This document shows, piece by piece, positions 8,194 to 16,822 of a DNA stretch of 64,000 nucleotides (positions are counted from its first letter, which is position 1; every line of letters begins with the position of its first letter). Under the pieces are notes generated by a model. It had not been told where the DNA came from, did not search any database, and saw only the letters and a list, made by a program, of their open reading frames with translations. The position numbers and the translations under genes were made by a program. The stretch is from Allokutzneria multivorans (lineage in GTDB: Bacteria; Actinomycetota; Actinomycetes; Mycobacteriales; Pseudonocardiaceae). Location: positions 248,001 through 312,000 of the forward strand of contig NZ_BAABAL010000008.1 in the NCBI RefSeq assembly GCF_039537405.1, in the 5' to 3' direction.

Positions 8194-9681
8194 GTGGCGG
8201 AGGAACTGCTGCTCGGGGTGGACATCGGCACGTCCAGTTCCAAGGGCGTGCTGACCACAGTGGACGGTCGCGTCCTCGCGCGCGCCGACCGTCCACATGC
8301 GACGTCGTCACCACACCCGGGGTGGTTCGAGCACGACGCGGAGACCGTGTGGTGGCAGGACTTCGTCGAGATCACCCGGGAACTTGTGTCCAAATTGGAC
8401 GGACGTTCGCCGGTGGGCTTGGCGGTCAGCGGGATCGGCCCGTGCCTGTTGCCCGCAGACTCCTCGGGCACTCCGCTGCGGCCCGGCATCCTCTACGGCG
8501 TGGACACCCGTGCCACCAGGGAGATCGACGAGCTGACCGAGGAGTTCGGCGCTGACGCCGTGCTCGCGCGCTGCGGCTCCAGGCTGACCAGTCAGGCGGT
8601 CGGGCCGAAGGTGCGGTGGTTGGCACGGCACGAGCCCGATGTGTACTCGCGCACCCGGATGCTGTTGATGGCCAGCTCCTTCCTGGTGCACCGGCTGACC
8701 GGGCGCTACGTGCTGGACCACCACTCTGCGAGCCAGTGCACGCCGATGTACGACCTCGGCGCGCGGGATTGGGCGCACGACTGGGCTTCCTCGGTGGCGC
8801 CCGGGTTGCCGCTGCCGGAGTTGGCGTGGCCGACGGAGATCGTCGGGAAGGTTTCCTCGGAGGCCGCTTCGCTGACCGGGCTTCCGGCCGGGTTGCCGGT
8901 GACGGCGGGGACCGTGGACGCCTGGGCGGAGGCGGTCAGCGTCGGCGTCCGGGCTCCGGGCGAGATGATGATCATGTACGGCACGACGATGTTCCTCGTG
9001 CAGGTGTTGACCGATCCGCGCCCGCACTCCGGTTTGTGGGGCACCTGCGGGGCTTTCCCCGACACCTACACCTTGGCCGCGGGCATGGCGACCTCGGGTT
9101 CGGTCACCGACTGGCTGCGCGGACTCGTCGGAGGGGAGTTCGCCGGGCTCGTCGAGTCGGCGTCCTCGGTACCGCCCGGGAGCCGGGGTCTTCTGGTACT
9201 GCCGTACTTCGCGGGGGAGCGGACGCCGCTGTTCGACCCCGACGCGCGCGGGATCATCGCCGGGCTGACGCTCGGGCACGGGCAGGCCGAGCTGTACCGC
9301 GCCGCGCTCGAAGGCATCGGTTACGGCGTGCGGCACAACCTGGAGGCCATGTCGGCCGCGGGCGGGAACCCGTCGCGGCTCGTCGCGGTCGGCGGTGGGA
9401 CGCAGGGCGGCTTGTGGACGCAGATCGTCTCCGACATCACGGGGCAGTCCCAGGACGTTCCCGCCGAGACCGTCGGAGCGTGCCTCGGCGACGCGTTGCT
9501 TGCCGGTGTGGCAACCGGGGCGGCTTCGTCGCCCGACTCGTGGAACCCCGTGGCGTCAACCGTTTCGCCCGATCCCGAGCGGCACGAGCGGTACTCCGCG
9601 TACTACGCGCGCTATCGCGAGCTGTACTCCTCGACCGTGGACATCGCGCACTTCCTGGCCGCGGAGCACCACGCGTCCTAG
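8194..9681 (+). CDS. FGGY-family carbohydrate kinase
   Basis: 495 residues from GTG 8194, with AGGAG (8182-8186) upstream; the longer in-frame start at 8140 lies inside the previous gene. Hallmarks of the FGGY fold: the N-terminal phosphate motif LLGVDIGTSSSKGVLTT, the central TAGTVDAWAEAVSVG and MYGTT elements, and the adenosine motif GGGTQGGLWTQIVSDITGQ near residues 405-425. FGGY kinases phosphorylate ketoses such as xylulose, ribulose and fuculose; with an L-fucose/D-arabinose isomerase in the same operon, ribulose or fuculose is the likely substrate (inference). Its last bases overlap the convergent gene at 9678-10100. Confidence 0.9.
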   Translation: MAEELLLGVDIGTSSSKGVLTTVDGRVLARADRPHATSSPHPGWFEHDAETVWWQDFVEITRELVSKLDGRSPVGLAVSGIGPCLLPADSSGTPLRPGILYGVDTRATREIDELTEEFGADAVLARCGSRLTSQAVGPKVRWLARHEPDVYSRTRMLLMASSFLVHRLTGRYVLDHHSASQCTPMYDLGARDWAHDWASSVAPGLPLPELAWPTEIVGKVSSEAASLTGLPAGLPVTAGTVDAWAEAVSVGVRAPGEMMIMYGTTMFLVQVLTDPRPHSGLWGTCGAFPDTYTLAAGMATSGSVTDWLRGLVGGEFAGLVESASSVPPGSRGLLVLPYFAGERTPLFDPDARGIIAGLTLGHGQAELYRAALEGIGYGVRHNLEAMSAAGGNPSRLVAVGGGTQGGLWTQIVSDITGQSQDVPAETVGACLGDALLAGVATGAASSPDSWNPVASTVSPDPERHERYSAYYARYRELYSSTVDIAHFLAAEHHAS

Positions 9682-10100
9682 GCGGCGGTGGAGTGGCGGC
9701 CCGCTGGGCGAACCGGGTTGCGGTCGACGTGCTTGTGCGCGCCGGCGAGGCTGCGTGGGAACTTCCGCCTGCTCAGCGTGAAGGGACGGCGCGGGCGGTG
9801 CAGTGACTGTGCGTGCACGAGGATCGGGATCGTCGGCTGCTCCTCGCCGCGGGCGATCACGACGGGGCCCCTGTGGCGGTGGCGGCCGCGATAGCTCGGC
9901 TCGTCCAGGTCGGCGAAGGGCTGCGTGCGGGTGGCGCGCACGGCTTCGGCGGTGCGGTGCGTGCGCCACGCCGTGATCAGCCCGCGCAGCGGCCGCGGGC
10001 GGTTGAGGCCGATGAAGGACAGCCTGTTCAGCACGTGGAAGCGGTGCAGCAGCGCGAGTGTCGTCATGACCAGCAGGGGCGGCAGGGTGAGCTCAAGCAT
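9678..10100 (-). CDS. Small protein of unknown function with one N-terminal membrane helix
   Basis: 140 residues from ATG 10100, preceded by GAGGAG about 9 bases upstream. The N-terminus (LELTLPPLLVMTTLALL) is a likely membrane anchor; the rest is Arg/His/Pro rich and looks mostly disordered. I recognise no family. Its stop overlaps the stop of the FGGY kinase by 3 bases tail to tail. The coding case rests on the good start signal and the membrane helix, so a spurious frame is possible. Confidence 0.45.
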   Translation of the reverse strand: MLELTLPPLLVMTTLALLHRFHVLNRLSFIGLNRPRPLRGLITAWRTHRTAEAVRATRTQPFADLDEPSYRGRHRHRGPVVIARGEEQPTIPILVHAQSLHRPRRPFTLSRRKFPRSLAGAHKHVDRNPVRPAGRHSTAA

Positions 10101-10442
10101 CCCGGCACGCTCCTCGTGCCGTGGGTGTATGCGCGTAGCTGCCCATGCCTCGGGTCACCTCCGGGATCTACGGCCACCGGGGGAGCGGCGACCGGAGATG
10201 GAGCGTAATGCACGTTGCACTCCGACCGGCGCATGCAAACGAGTGCGTCTCCGCTTCGTCACCCGTTACTACCAGTGACCGAGACCCTTCCGTTGCCCGC
10301 TCGTAGTCGATGTCCCGTTCGGTGCGGTGAGCGCACTGAACGGGTCGTTCAGGGCTTCAGCGTTGAGGGTTTGGGGTGGTTGGAGACCGCTGGGGGCGGG
10401 GTTCGGGGGTCTTGAAGACTGGTGCACCTGGCGGAGTGCGGG
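10101..10442. other. 342-bp intergenic region with a dispersed palindrome
   Basis: No convincing gene; the short frames here lack codon bias and start signals. It separates the 9678-10100 gene (start at 10100, minus) from the 3' end of the SDR gene (minus), so it should hold the promoter of the former and the terminator of the latter. It contains the palindrome CTGAACGGGTCGTTCAG (10336-10352), which recurs near 48150, and a G-rich stretch at 10370-10410. Confidence 0.6.
10336..10352. repeat. Dispersed intergenic palindrome, GAACGGGTCGTTC type
   Basis: CTGAACG/CGTTCAG arms of 7 bp around a 3-base loop. The same 17-mer occurs at 48149-48165 and a variant just before it, so this is a genomic repeat. 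It lies about 90 bases downstream of the SDR gene and could form a hairpin in its transcript. Confidence 0.6.
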
Positions 10443-11207
10443 CTAGGCGTGGAGGCCGCCGGTGGCGTTGAGGATCTCGCCGGTGAGCCAGCGGCCGTCG
10501 TGGCCGGCGAGGAAGGCGATCACGTCGGCGACGTCGGAGGGCTGGCCCATGCGGCCGAGCGGGGTGAACTGGGTGAGCAGGTCGCGCACCTCGGGCGTGC
10601 TCGACGAGAGGAGCAGGTCGGTCTCGGTGGCACCGGGGCGCACGACGTTGGCGGTGATCCCTCGGGCGCCGAGTTCGCGCGCGGCGACCTGGGTGATCAG
10701 CTCGGCTGCGGCCTTGCTGGCGCCGTAGGCGGAGGTGGTGGGCAGGGGCAGCTGCACGTTCGCGGTGGAGACGGTGATGATGCGGCCGCCGTCGCGCATG
10801 TGCCGCGAAGCGTGCTGGACGGCCTCGAACACGGCCTTGGTGTTGAGCGCGAACAGCAGGTCGAAGTCGGCCGAGGTGAGGTCGGGCAGCAGCTTGGGAA
10901 CGGTGGTCCCGGCGTTGTTCACCAGGATGTCCAGGCCGTCGATGTGTGCTGAAGCGGCCTCGAACATCCGCGCGACGGAGCCGGGCTCGGACAGGTCGAC
11001 CCGGATGCCGTGCGCCTTGCCGCCCTCCTCGGTGACGGCGCGCTCGACTTCGGCGGCGGCCGAAGCGTTGCTGGCGTAGGTGAACACGACGGTGACGCCG
11101 TCGCGGGCGAGGCGGTGCACGACGGCCCTGCCGATGCCGCGCGAGCCACCTGTCACCACAGCGTTGACGCTCGACCCCGCAAGCGGATCTTCGGCGCTAC
11201 GAGTCAT
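10443..11207 (-). CDS. Short-chain dehydrogenase/reductase (SDR)
   Basis: 254 residues, classical SDR length. The Rossmann nucleotide motif TGGSRGIG is near residue 20, NNAG near 95, the catalytic Ser lies in TVSTANVQ, and the YGASK catalytic pair near 160; the C-terminus has the family ending WLTGEILNATGG. A basic residue right after TGGS and no early acidic residue suggest NADP(H) preference (inference). The start (ATG 11207) overlaps the end of the upstream LVIVD-repeat gene by 11 bases, so the two are probably translationally coupled. Substrate unknown. Confidence 0.88.
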   Translation of the reverse strand: MTRSAEDPLAGSSVNAVVTGGSRGIGRAVVHRLARDGVTVVFTYASNASAAAEVERAVTEEGGKAHGIRVDLSEPGSVARMFEAASAHIDGLDILVNNAGTTVPKLLPDLTSADFDLLFALNTKAVFEAVQHASRHMRDGGRIITVSTANVQLPLPTTSAYGASKAAAELITQVAARELGARGITANVVRPGATETDLLLSSSTPEVRDLLTQFTPLGRMGQPSDVADVIAFLAGHDGRWLTGEILNATGGLHA

Positions 11208-12585
11208 GTCCTTTGCCCCCGGTGAACTTCAGGATGTCGACGCCGCGCGCGTTGTCGGCGACGAAGAGAAGTCCACGGTGCCACAGCGGTTGCCACGAAC
11301 GGGCGTCCGCTGGGCGGAAGTAGCCGACCTGCTTCGGCCTGCTGGGGTCGCTGATGTCGAGGAAACGCGTGCCTTGACCGTAGAAGGACTGCGCGAGGAC
11401 CTTGCCCCGAACATCGAAGTAGTGCGCTGAACAGTCCCCACTACTGGGGTCGCTGCCTTCCTGGCCAGCGACGCTCCACGTGCCGATGGTGCTCAGTCGG
11501 TACGGCTTCTCCGGGGTGGAGCGCCAGCCCTCGCCGCCGTAGGAGCCCTTCAGCGAGGAGATGACCAGCACGCCGTCGGCCGCGCAGCCGTCGGCGAAGT
11601 TCTCCTCGGTGGCGAACACGGTCTGGCCGTTGCCCCACGCGCCGATGTCGGGGCCGTCGAGCACCTTGCGGCCGACCGGGCGGTAGCTGTTGTGCAGGAA
11701 CTTGCTGGTGGCGGACAGCTCGGAGATCCCGCCTCCGGCGAAGGGCACGGGGTCGACGGCCGTCGCCCTGCGGAGCTTGCGCTGCACGGGGTCGAAGCGC
11801 AGCCCGTCGGTCCAGTACCCGCGAACACCACCACGGCCGGAGACCCACGCGACACCGTCAGCGTCGACCTGGACGTCGTGCGCGTAGTCGGTCTTGCCGT
11901 CGTTGCGCGCGGTGTCGATCGGGTTCGGGAAGACCTTGGGGTTGCGCGGGTCGCGCACGTCGGTGACCCACACCGGGCGCCCGCCCCAGTCGGCGGGCAT
12001 GTGGCTGGCCTTGGCCGGGCCGCCCGTCCACAGGTAGCGGCAGGCGTTGACGCAGCTCGTCGTGTGGCCAGCCGGGATCTCCACGAAGGTCAGCGTGGTG
12101 AGCTTGGCCGGGTCGGCCGCGTCCACGATGTAGACGCCGGACTTGCCGGTCGCGGTGGTGCCGCCGAACGCGCGCGGGTCGCGGGCCAGGAAGATCAGCT
12201 TCCGCTCTGGGTCGAGCTCGGTGTCCTCCATCTCCCACATGCCGGGCATGGAGATCTCGCTGAGCAGGCGTGGCCTGGCCGGATCGGCGGTGATGTCGTA
12301 GGACTTCAGGCCGAACTCGCCCGCGACGATCATCACGTCCCGGTTCGGGCGGGAGTACTGGAGGAAGTTGACCGAGATCGCGCCCTGCGCCTCGGGCAGC
12401 GTGCCCAGCAGCTCCACGTTCTTGACCGCTGAGCTCTTGGCGGCCTTCGGCGCGCTCGCGGCGTGGGAGTGACCCGACTCGGACGCGGTACCGAATGCCG
12501 GCGCGTCGCCGCACGCCCACGCGGGCACCCCCATCGCGAGCACGACCGCTGTGATCGCGGTGAGCAGTCCGGAACGCCTTGGCAT
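11197..12585 (-). CDS. Secreted LVIVD-repeat beta-propeller protein
   Basis: 462 residues from ATG 12585, chosen because it begins a clean Sec signal peptide (MPRRSGLLTAITAVVLAMG, cleavage near PAWA); a longer frame from 12633 adds 16 residues that lack signal character. The body shows repeated beta-propeller blades of the LVIVD type, for example SYDITADPARPRLLSEI, VTDVRDPRNPKVF and LDISDPSRPKQVGYF, found in secreted proteins of unknown function. An aromatic- and His-rich stretch (SSGDCSAHYFDVRGKV) precedes the last blade. The gene overlaps the downstream SDR. It is divergent from the solute-binding lipoprotein at 12669, with 83 bp between the starts. Confidence 0.8.
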   Translation of the reverse strand: MPRRSGLLTAITAVVLAMGVPAWACGDAPAFGTASESGHSHAASAPKAAKSSAVKNVELLGTLPEAQGAISVNFLQYSRPNRDVMIVAGEFGLKSYDITADPARPRLLSEISMPGMWEMEDTELDPERKLIFLARDPRAFGGTTATGKSGVYIVDAADPAKLTTLTFVEIPAGHTTSCVNACRYLWTGGPAKASHMPADWGGRPVWVTDVRDPRNPKVFPNPIDTARNDGKTDYAHDVQVDADGVAWVSGRGGVRGYWTDGLRFDPVQRKLRRATAVDPVPFAGGGISELSATSKFLHNSYRPVGRKVLDGPDIGAWGNGQTVFATEENFADGCAADGVLVISSLKGSYGGEGWRSTPEKPYRLSTIGTWSVAGQEGSDPSSGDCSAHYFDVRGKVLAQSFYGQGTRFLDISDPSRPKQVGYFRPADARSWQPLWHRGLLFVADNARGVDILKFTGGKGHDS

Positions 12586-12668
12586 CGCGCACCCCCGTTG
12601 CTGGATGTCCGTGTGGGAACTTAGAACCGCCAACGATTTCTCTCAAGGGTTTTCGTAGGCTTCACGCC

Positions 12669-14180
12669 ATGCGTCGCACAGTGGCTGGTCTGCTCGCAGT
12701 GCTGCTGCTCCTTTCGGGGTGTTCCACAGGGCCGGCCGCCGAGCCCGGAGTGATCTCCGTGGGCCTGCGCGAGCCCGCCAGCCTGCTCCCCGGACGGGTG
12801 AACGACCTGCCGGGGCGCGAGATCGTCGGCGCGCTGTGGACGCCGCTGACCGAACTGGGCGCGGCGGACCAACCGCCCATTCCGGTCGCGGCCGAATCGG
12901 TTACCGGCCCGGACCGTCTCTTGTGGACGGTCGTGCTCCGGCAGGGGTGGCGTTTCCACGACGGCAGCCCGGTCACCGCGCGCTCCTACGTCGGCGCGTG
13001 GGAGGCCGCGATGCGCGAAGGCTGGCCGGCCGCGCGCGTGCTCACCGACCAGCTCCGCGTCGCAGCGCTGCGCGCGGTGGACGAGCGCACGATCGAAGTG
13101 CGGCTGCACCGACCGCTCGGCGAGTTCCCCAAGGCGCTGGCCAGTCCCGCGCTGCTGCCGTTGCCGGAGTCGGTGCTGGCGTCGCGGGACTGGGACCGCT
13201 TCGCCGAGCGTCCGATCGGCAACGGGCCGTTCCGGCTGACCGGGCCGTGGGTTCGGGACAAGGGAGCGCGCGCCGAACCCTTCGACGGGTTCGCGGGCTC
13301 GGTGCGGCCGAAGGCGCGCGGCGTGGACTTCCGGGTGGTCGGCGATCCTGTCGACCAGTTCGAGCAGGTCTCCTCCGGTGTGCTCGACCTGGCCACGGAG
13401 GTGCCGCCCAGCAGGCACGCCGCGATGCAGCAGCAGTACGCCGACCGGCACTGGAACTGGCCGGAGCCCGAGACGACCTACCTCGCTTTTCCCTTGGCGG
13501 ACAAGCGTTTCTCGGAGGATTCGGTTCGGCATGCGGTCTCGTTGGCCATCGACAGGGCGGAGCTGGCGACCGGGCCGCTCGGCCACCAGGTCACTCCGGC
13601 CGCCTCGTTCGTGCCGCCCGGACTGACCGGTGAAGGGACTCCCGGCGCGTGCCGGCCGTGCACGCACGACGCCCAGGCCGCTGGAGTTCTTCTGCGCCAA
13701 GGAAATGCGGACCTCAGCAGGGTGACGTTGTACTTCGAGCTGGAGGAAGCCGGTCAGCGCGGGTGGGTCTCCCGGATCGCCGAGCAGCTGCGCTCCGGGC
13801 TCGGGCTGCTCGATGTCACGGTGCGCGGCCTTCCCGGCGAGGAGTACCGGAAAGCCTTGTCCAGCAAGAGTTTTGACGGACCACACGTGGTTCGCGCCAG
13901 TGCCGGTTACCCCAGCCCGCAGGCGCTGCTCGAACCGATGTTGAGCGGTACCAACGCTGATGTGGACTCGATGCTCGGTGAGGCGGCCGTCGCGGAGACC
14001 CCGGCGGCGGCGCGGCGCTACTACCGGCTGGCGGAGAACACCGTGCTGCGCGACCTGCCGATGACGCCGCTGTGGAGCGCACACGGGCACCTGTACTGGT
14101 CCAAGGCGCTTTCCGGTGTTGTCACCGATCCTGTGCGCGGCGCGCTGCTCGACCGGATCGAGGTGCGCGGCCGCACCTAA
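12669..14180 (+). CDS. Family-5 (OppA/DppA-type) solute-binding lipoprotein
   Basis: 503 residues from ATG 12669. A lipoprotein signal MRRTVAGLLAVLLLLSGC places the lipidated cysteine at position 18. The mature part follows the bacterial extracellular solute-binding family 5 plan: LPGREIVGALWTPLTEL, WRFHDGSPVTARSYVGAWE (the conserved W-F-DG-P-TA-D block, with Y in place of the usual D/V), and IGNGPFRLTG. These proteins bind peptides, nickel or other small solutes for ABC importers, but no permease or ATPase genes are adjacent, so it is an orphan receptor. Unusually, the FxDG block is intact while the rest is shorter than classical OppA. Confidence 0.85.
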   Translation: MRRTVAGLLAVLLLLSGCSTGPAAEPGVISVGLREPASLLPGRVNDLPGREIVGALWTPLTELGAADQPPIPVAAESVTGPDRLLWTVVLRQGWRFHDGSPVTARSYVGAWEAAMREGWPAARVLTDQLRVAALRAVDERTIEVRLHRPLGEFPKALASPALLPLPESVLASRDWDRFAERPIGNGPFRLTGPWVRDKGARAEPFDGFAGSVRPKARGVDFRVVGDPVDQFEQVSSGVLDLATEVPPSRHAAMQQQYADRHWNWPEPETTYLAFPLADKRFSEDSVRHAVSLAIDRAELATGPLGHQVTPAASFVPPGLTGEGTPGACRPCTHDAQAAGVLLRQGNADLSRVTLYFELEEAGQRGWVSRIAEQLRSGLGLLDVTVRGLPGEEYRKALSSKSFDGPHVVRASAGYPSPQALLEPMLSGTNADVDSMLGEAAVAETPAAARRYYRLAENTVLRDLPMTPLWSAHGHLYWSKALSGVVTDPVRGALLDRIEVRGRT

Positions 14181-14206
14181 AGGCGCGCCCGCTTCCTCAA
14201 AGTGCA

Positions 14207-14238
14207 CCCCCGCCGCTGATTCCTTGTCGCTGCGGGGG
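14207..14238 (+). terminator. Possible hairpin terminator after the solute-binding protein gene
   Basis: CCCCCGC (14207-14213) pairs with GCGGGGG (14232-14238), a 7-bp all-GC stem with an 18-base loop, 27 bases after the stop of the lipoprotein gene and 62 bases before the eCIS cluster. No T-run follows, as is usual in actinomycetes. It would insulate the two units. Confidence 0.45.
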
Positions 14239-14300
14239 ATCTGCCGGACTCTCGGTGTCGAGCCACGCCAGCTCCGCGTGGCCCGGCCGTGGGGGTCTGA

Positions 14301-15143
14301 ATGCCAAATCTGACATGGATGGCCGATGTCCTGCGAGATGCGGGACTTCGGGTCGAAGAGGTGGACGGCTGGCGCAGCCGTGGCGCGGGCACCATGCGCG
14401 ACGTCCGCGGCGTCCTGCTGCACCACACCGTGGGTCCGCCCACCGGGAACATGCCCTCGCTCGGCGCGCTGCTGCGCGGAACGTCCCGCGTGCCACCGCC
14501 GCTGGCCAACCTCGGCCTGGCGCGCGACGGCACCTGGTTCACCGTCTCCGCCGGGGTGGCCAACCACGCCGGTGACGGCGCGTGGCCGGGATTGCCCACC
14601 AACAACGGCAATCCCCACCTGATCGGCGTCGAGGCCGAGTCCACCGGTGAGGCCTCCGGGGACTGGACCGCCGAGCAGCTGGAGAGCTACCCGCGCGGCG
14701 TCGCCGCCCTGCTGAAGCACCTCGACCTGCCCGCCGAGCGCGCGATCGCGCACAAGGAGTGGGCGCTGCCGAAGGGCCGCAAGATCGACCCGGCCGGGTG
14801 GCCGGGTGACATCAACGGATTCCGCGACTCGGTTCGCGCGTACATGGAGGACGACATGCCGCTCAGCGACCAGGACATCTTCCGCATCTGGGACTTCAAG
14901 GCGCACGAGCTGAACAACCCCGAGACCGTGCACTCGGCCGCGGTGTGGCTGGTCGGCGCCAACATGGCCGCCTGGCAGTCCGCGGGCGCGCAGAAGGAGA
15001 TCGCGGGACTCCGCGCCGCCGTCGAGAAGCTGGCCGAGGCCGTCGGCGCCGCGCAGGGCGTCAGCGCCGACGACCTGAAGAAGGCGATCAGCGAGGCCAT
15101 CGCGCAGTCCGCGCCGGTCGCCCCCGGCACCGGCGAGGGGTGA
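14301..15143 (+). CDS. Phage-type N-acetylmuramoyl-L-alanine amidase at head of eCIS cluster
   Basis: 280 residues. The Amidase_2/PGRP-like fold spans about 10-175: GVLLHHTVG gives the first zinc His, IGVEAESTG the central strand, and IAHKEWALPKGRKIDPAG the second His and the KIDP Asp typical of mycobacteriophage-type endolysins. Residues about 190-280 form a helical tail (DIFRIWDFKAHELNNPE, then AQKEIAGLRAAVEKLAEAV) resembling the C-terminal region of phage lysins; no signal peptide. It cleaves the MurNAc-L-Ala bond of peptidoglycan. It sits 7 bp upstream of the sheath gene, so it is the first gene of the contractile system and may release or self-lyse the producing cell, or be carried by the particle. 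Confidence 0.85.
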   Translation: MPNLTWMADVLRDAGLRVEEVDGWRSRGAGTMRDVRGVLLHHTVGPPTGNMPSLGALLRGTSRVPPPLANLGLARDGTWFTVSAGVANHAGDGAWPGLPTNNGNPHLIGVEAESTGEASGDWTAEQLESYPRGVAALLKHLDLPAERAIAHKEWALPKGRKIDPAGWPGDINGFRDSVRAYMEDDMPLSDQDIFRIWDFKAHELNNPETVHSAAVWLVGANMAAWQSAGAQKEIAGLRAAVEKLAEAVGAAQGVSADDLKKAISEAIAQSAPVAPGTGEG

Positions 15144-15150
15144 GTCGCGC

Positions 15151-16809
15151 ATGCCTGTGAACCCGACCTACCCGGGCGTCTACATCCAGGAGCTGCCGAG
15201 CGCGGTCCGCACGATCACCGGCGTCCCGACCTCGGTCGCCGCGTTCGTCGGCCCGGCCACCCGCGGTCCCGCCGAGAAGGCCGTCCACATCACGAGTTTC
15301 GCCGAGTTCGAGCGGATCTTCGGTGGGCTCGACCGCGACCACAGGATGGGCCACGCGGTCTACCACTTCTACACCAACGGCGGCAGCGAGGCGGAGATCG
15401 TCCGCGTCGTCGGCATGGTGGCCGATCCGACGCCGCCGCCGGAGGAGCCCAACGCCAAGGTGAAGTCCTACCCGGCGACCATCAGCCTCAAGGACAAGGT
15501 GCGCAAGCCCGGGGACACCCAGGACCCGCCGAGTCCCAAGGAGGTCGCCAAGCTCAAGGCGAGAGGGCCCGGCAGCTGGGGATTGCAGCTGAAGGTCCGG
15601 GTCGACCTCGACACCAGGGAGACCTTCGACCTGCCGGTGCCCGGGCCGGGCGTTCCGCCGCCGCCCCCGCCGACGCTCTACAACCTGACGATCCGGGACG
15701 AGGGGACCGGTCAGGAGGAGCGCTTCCTCAACATCAGCATCGACGACCGGAACCCGAGGAGCCTCAAGAACGTCCTCGCGGGATCCACCCTCGTCGAGTA
15801 CGACACCCCGGCCGATCCCGGGTTGATCCCGGCCGCGCACCCGGACGTCAGTGGCGAGGAGGAGCCGGACGTCTGGAAGAACCCGCTCGGCCACGCGGTC
15901 GCGACGGGTGGTGACTACGCGCCTCCCGCCACCGGCGACTACCTGGGCAACCAGGAGGCCAAGAGCGGCATCCACGCGCTGCGCGACGCCGACATCTTCA
16001 ACATCCTGTGCGCTCCTGACTTCCAGGAACGGACCAAACTGGACGACATCGCGCGCTTCTGCGTCGAGATGCGCGCGATGTTCATCCCGGACATCCCGAT
16101 GGCCTCGATCGGTGACGCGAAGGACCTCAGTCAGCGGTTCCCCATCTCCAGGGCCAACCGCAAGAACGCCGCGCTGTACTTCCCCGAGGTCAAGATCGCC
16201 GACCCGACGCAGGACTACGCGGTGGTGGACACCTTCAACTCCGGTGTCATGGCGGGGTTGTGGGCGCGGACGGACGTCGAACGCGGCGTCTGGAAGGCAC
16301 CTGCGGGCACGGATGCCTCCCTGGGAGGTGTCGTCGCTCCGTCGGTGCAGATGAACGACCTGGAGAACGGGGTTCTCAACCCCCGCGCGGTGAACTGCCT
16401 CCGGCAGCTGCCGGTCTACGGGAACCTGTCGTGGGGCGCGCGGACGATGGCGGGGGCGGACGTCGCCAACGACCAGTGGAAGTACCTACCGGTACGGCGT
16501 CTCGCCTTGTTCATCGAGGAGAGCCTGTTCCGGGGCACGAAGTGGGTGGTGTTCGAGCCCAACGACGAGCCGCTGTGGGCCTCGATCCGGCTCAACGTCG
16601 GCGCCTTCATGAACAACCTGTTCCAGCAGGGCGCCTTCCAGGGCACGAACCCGGACGAGGCCTACCTCGTCAAGTGCGACCGGGACAACAACCCGCAGAA
16701 CCAGATCGATCTCGGGATCGTGAACGTCCTGGTCGGCTTCGCGCCGTTGAAGCCCGCCGAGTTCGTCGTCATCAGCATCCAGCAGCTCGCCGGCCAGATC
16801 CAGGTCTGA
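15151..16809 (+). CDS. Contractile sheath protein
   Basis: 552 residues of the phage tail-sheath family (gp18/Afp2-4/Pvc2-4 type). The N-terminus has the sheath start NPTYPGVYIQELPSAVRTI, followed by GVPTSVAAFVGPATRGP and the F-EFERIFGG block. The C-terminal domain contains LRQLPVYGNLSWGARTM, then VRRLALFIEESLFRGTKWVV, near residues 410-465, the most conserved part of sheath subunits, involved in the interlocking arms. The insertion between about 90 and 260 includes a Pro-rich loop (VPPPPPPTLYN) and would be the surface-exposed domain. One sheath gene only; many eCIS have two or three. Confidence 0.95.
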   Translation: MPVNPTYPGVYIQELPSAVRTITGVPTSVAAFVGPATRGPAEKAVHITSFAEFERIFGGLDRDHRMGHAVYHFYTNGGSEAEIVRVVGMVADPTPPPEEPNAKVKSYPATISLKDKVRKPGDTQDPPSPKEVAKLKARGPGSWGLQLKVRVDLDTRETFDLPVPGPGVPPPPPPTLYNLTIRDEGTGQEERFLNISIDDRNPRSLKNVLAGSTLVEYDTPADPGLIPAAHPDVSGEEEPDVWKNPLGHAVATGGDYAPPATGDYLGNQEAKSGIHALRDADIFNILCAPDFQERTKLDDIARFCVEMRAMFIPDIPMASIGDAKDLSQRFPISRANRKNAALYFPEVKIADPTQDYAVVDTFNSGVMAGLWARTDVERGVWKAPAGTDASLGGVVAPSVQMNDLENGVLNPRAVNCLRQLPVYGNLSWGARTMAGADVANDQWKYLPVRRLALFIEESLFRGTKWVVFEPNDEPLWASIRLNVGAFMNNLFQQGAFQGTNPDEAYLVKCDRDNNPQNQIDLGIVNVLVGFAPLKPAEFVVISIQQLAGQIQV

Positions 16810-16822
16810 GAGGAGTAGGGCG

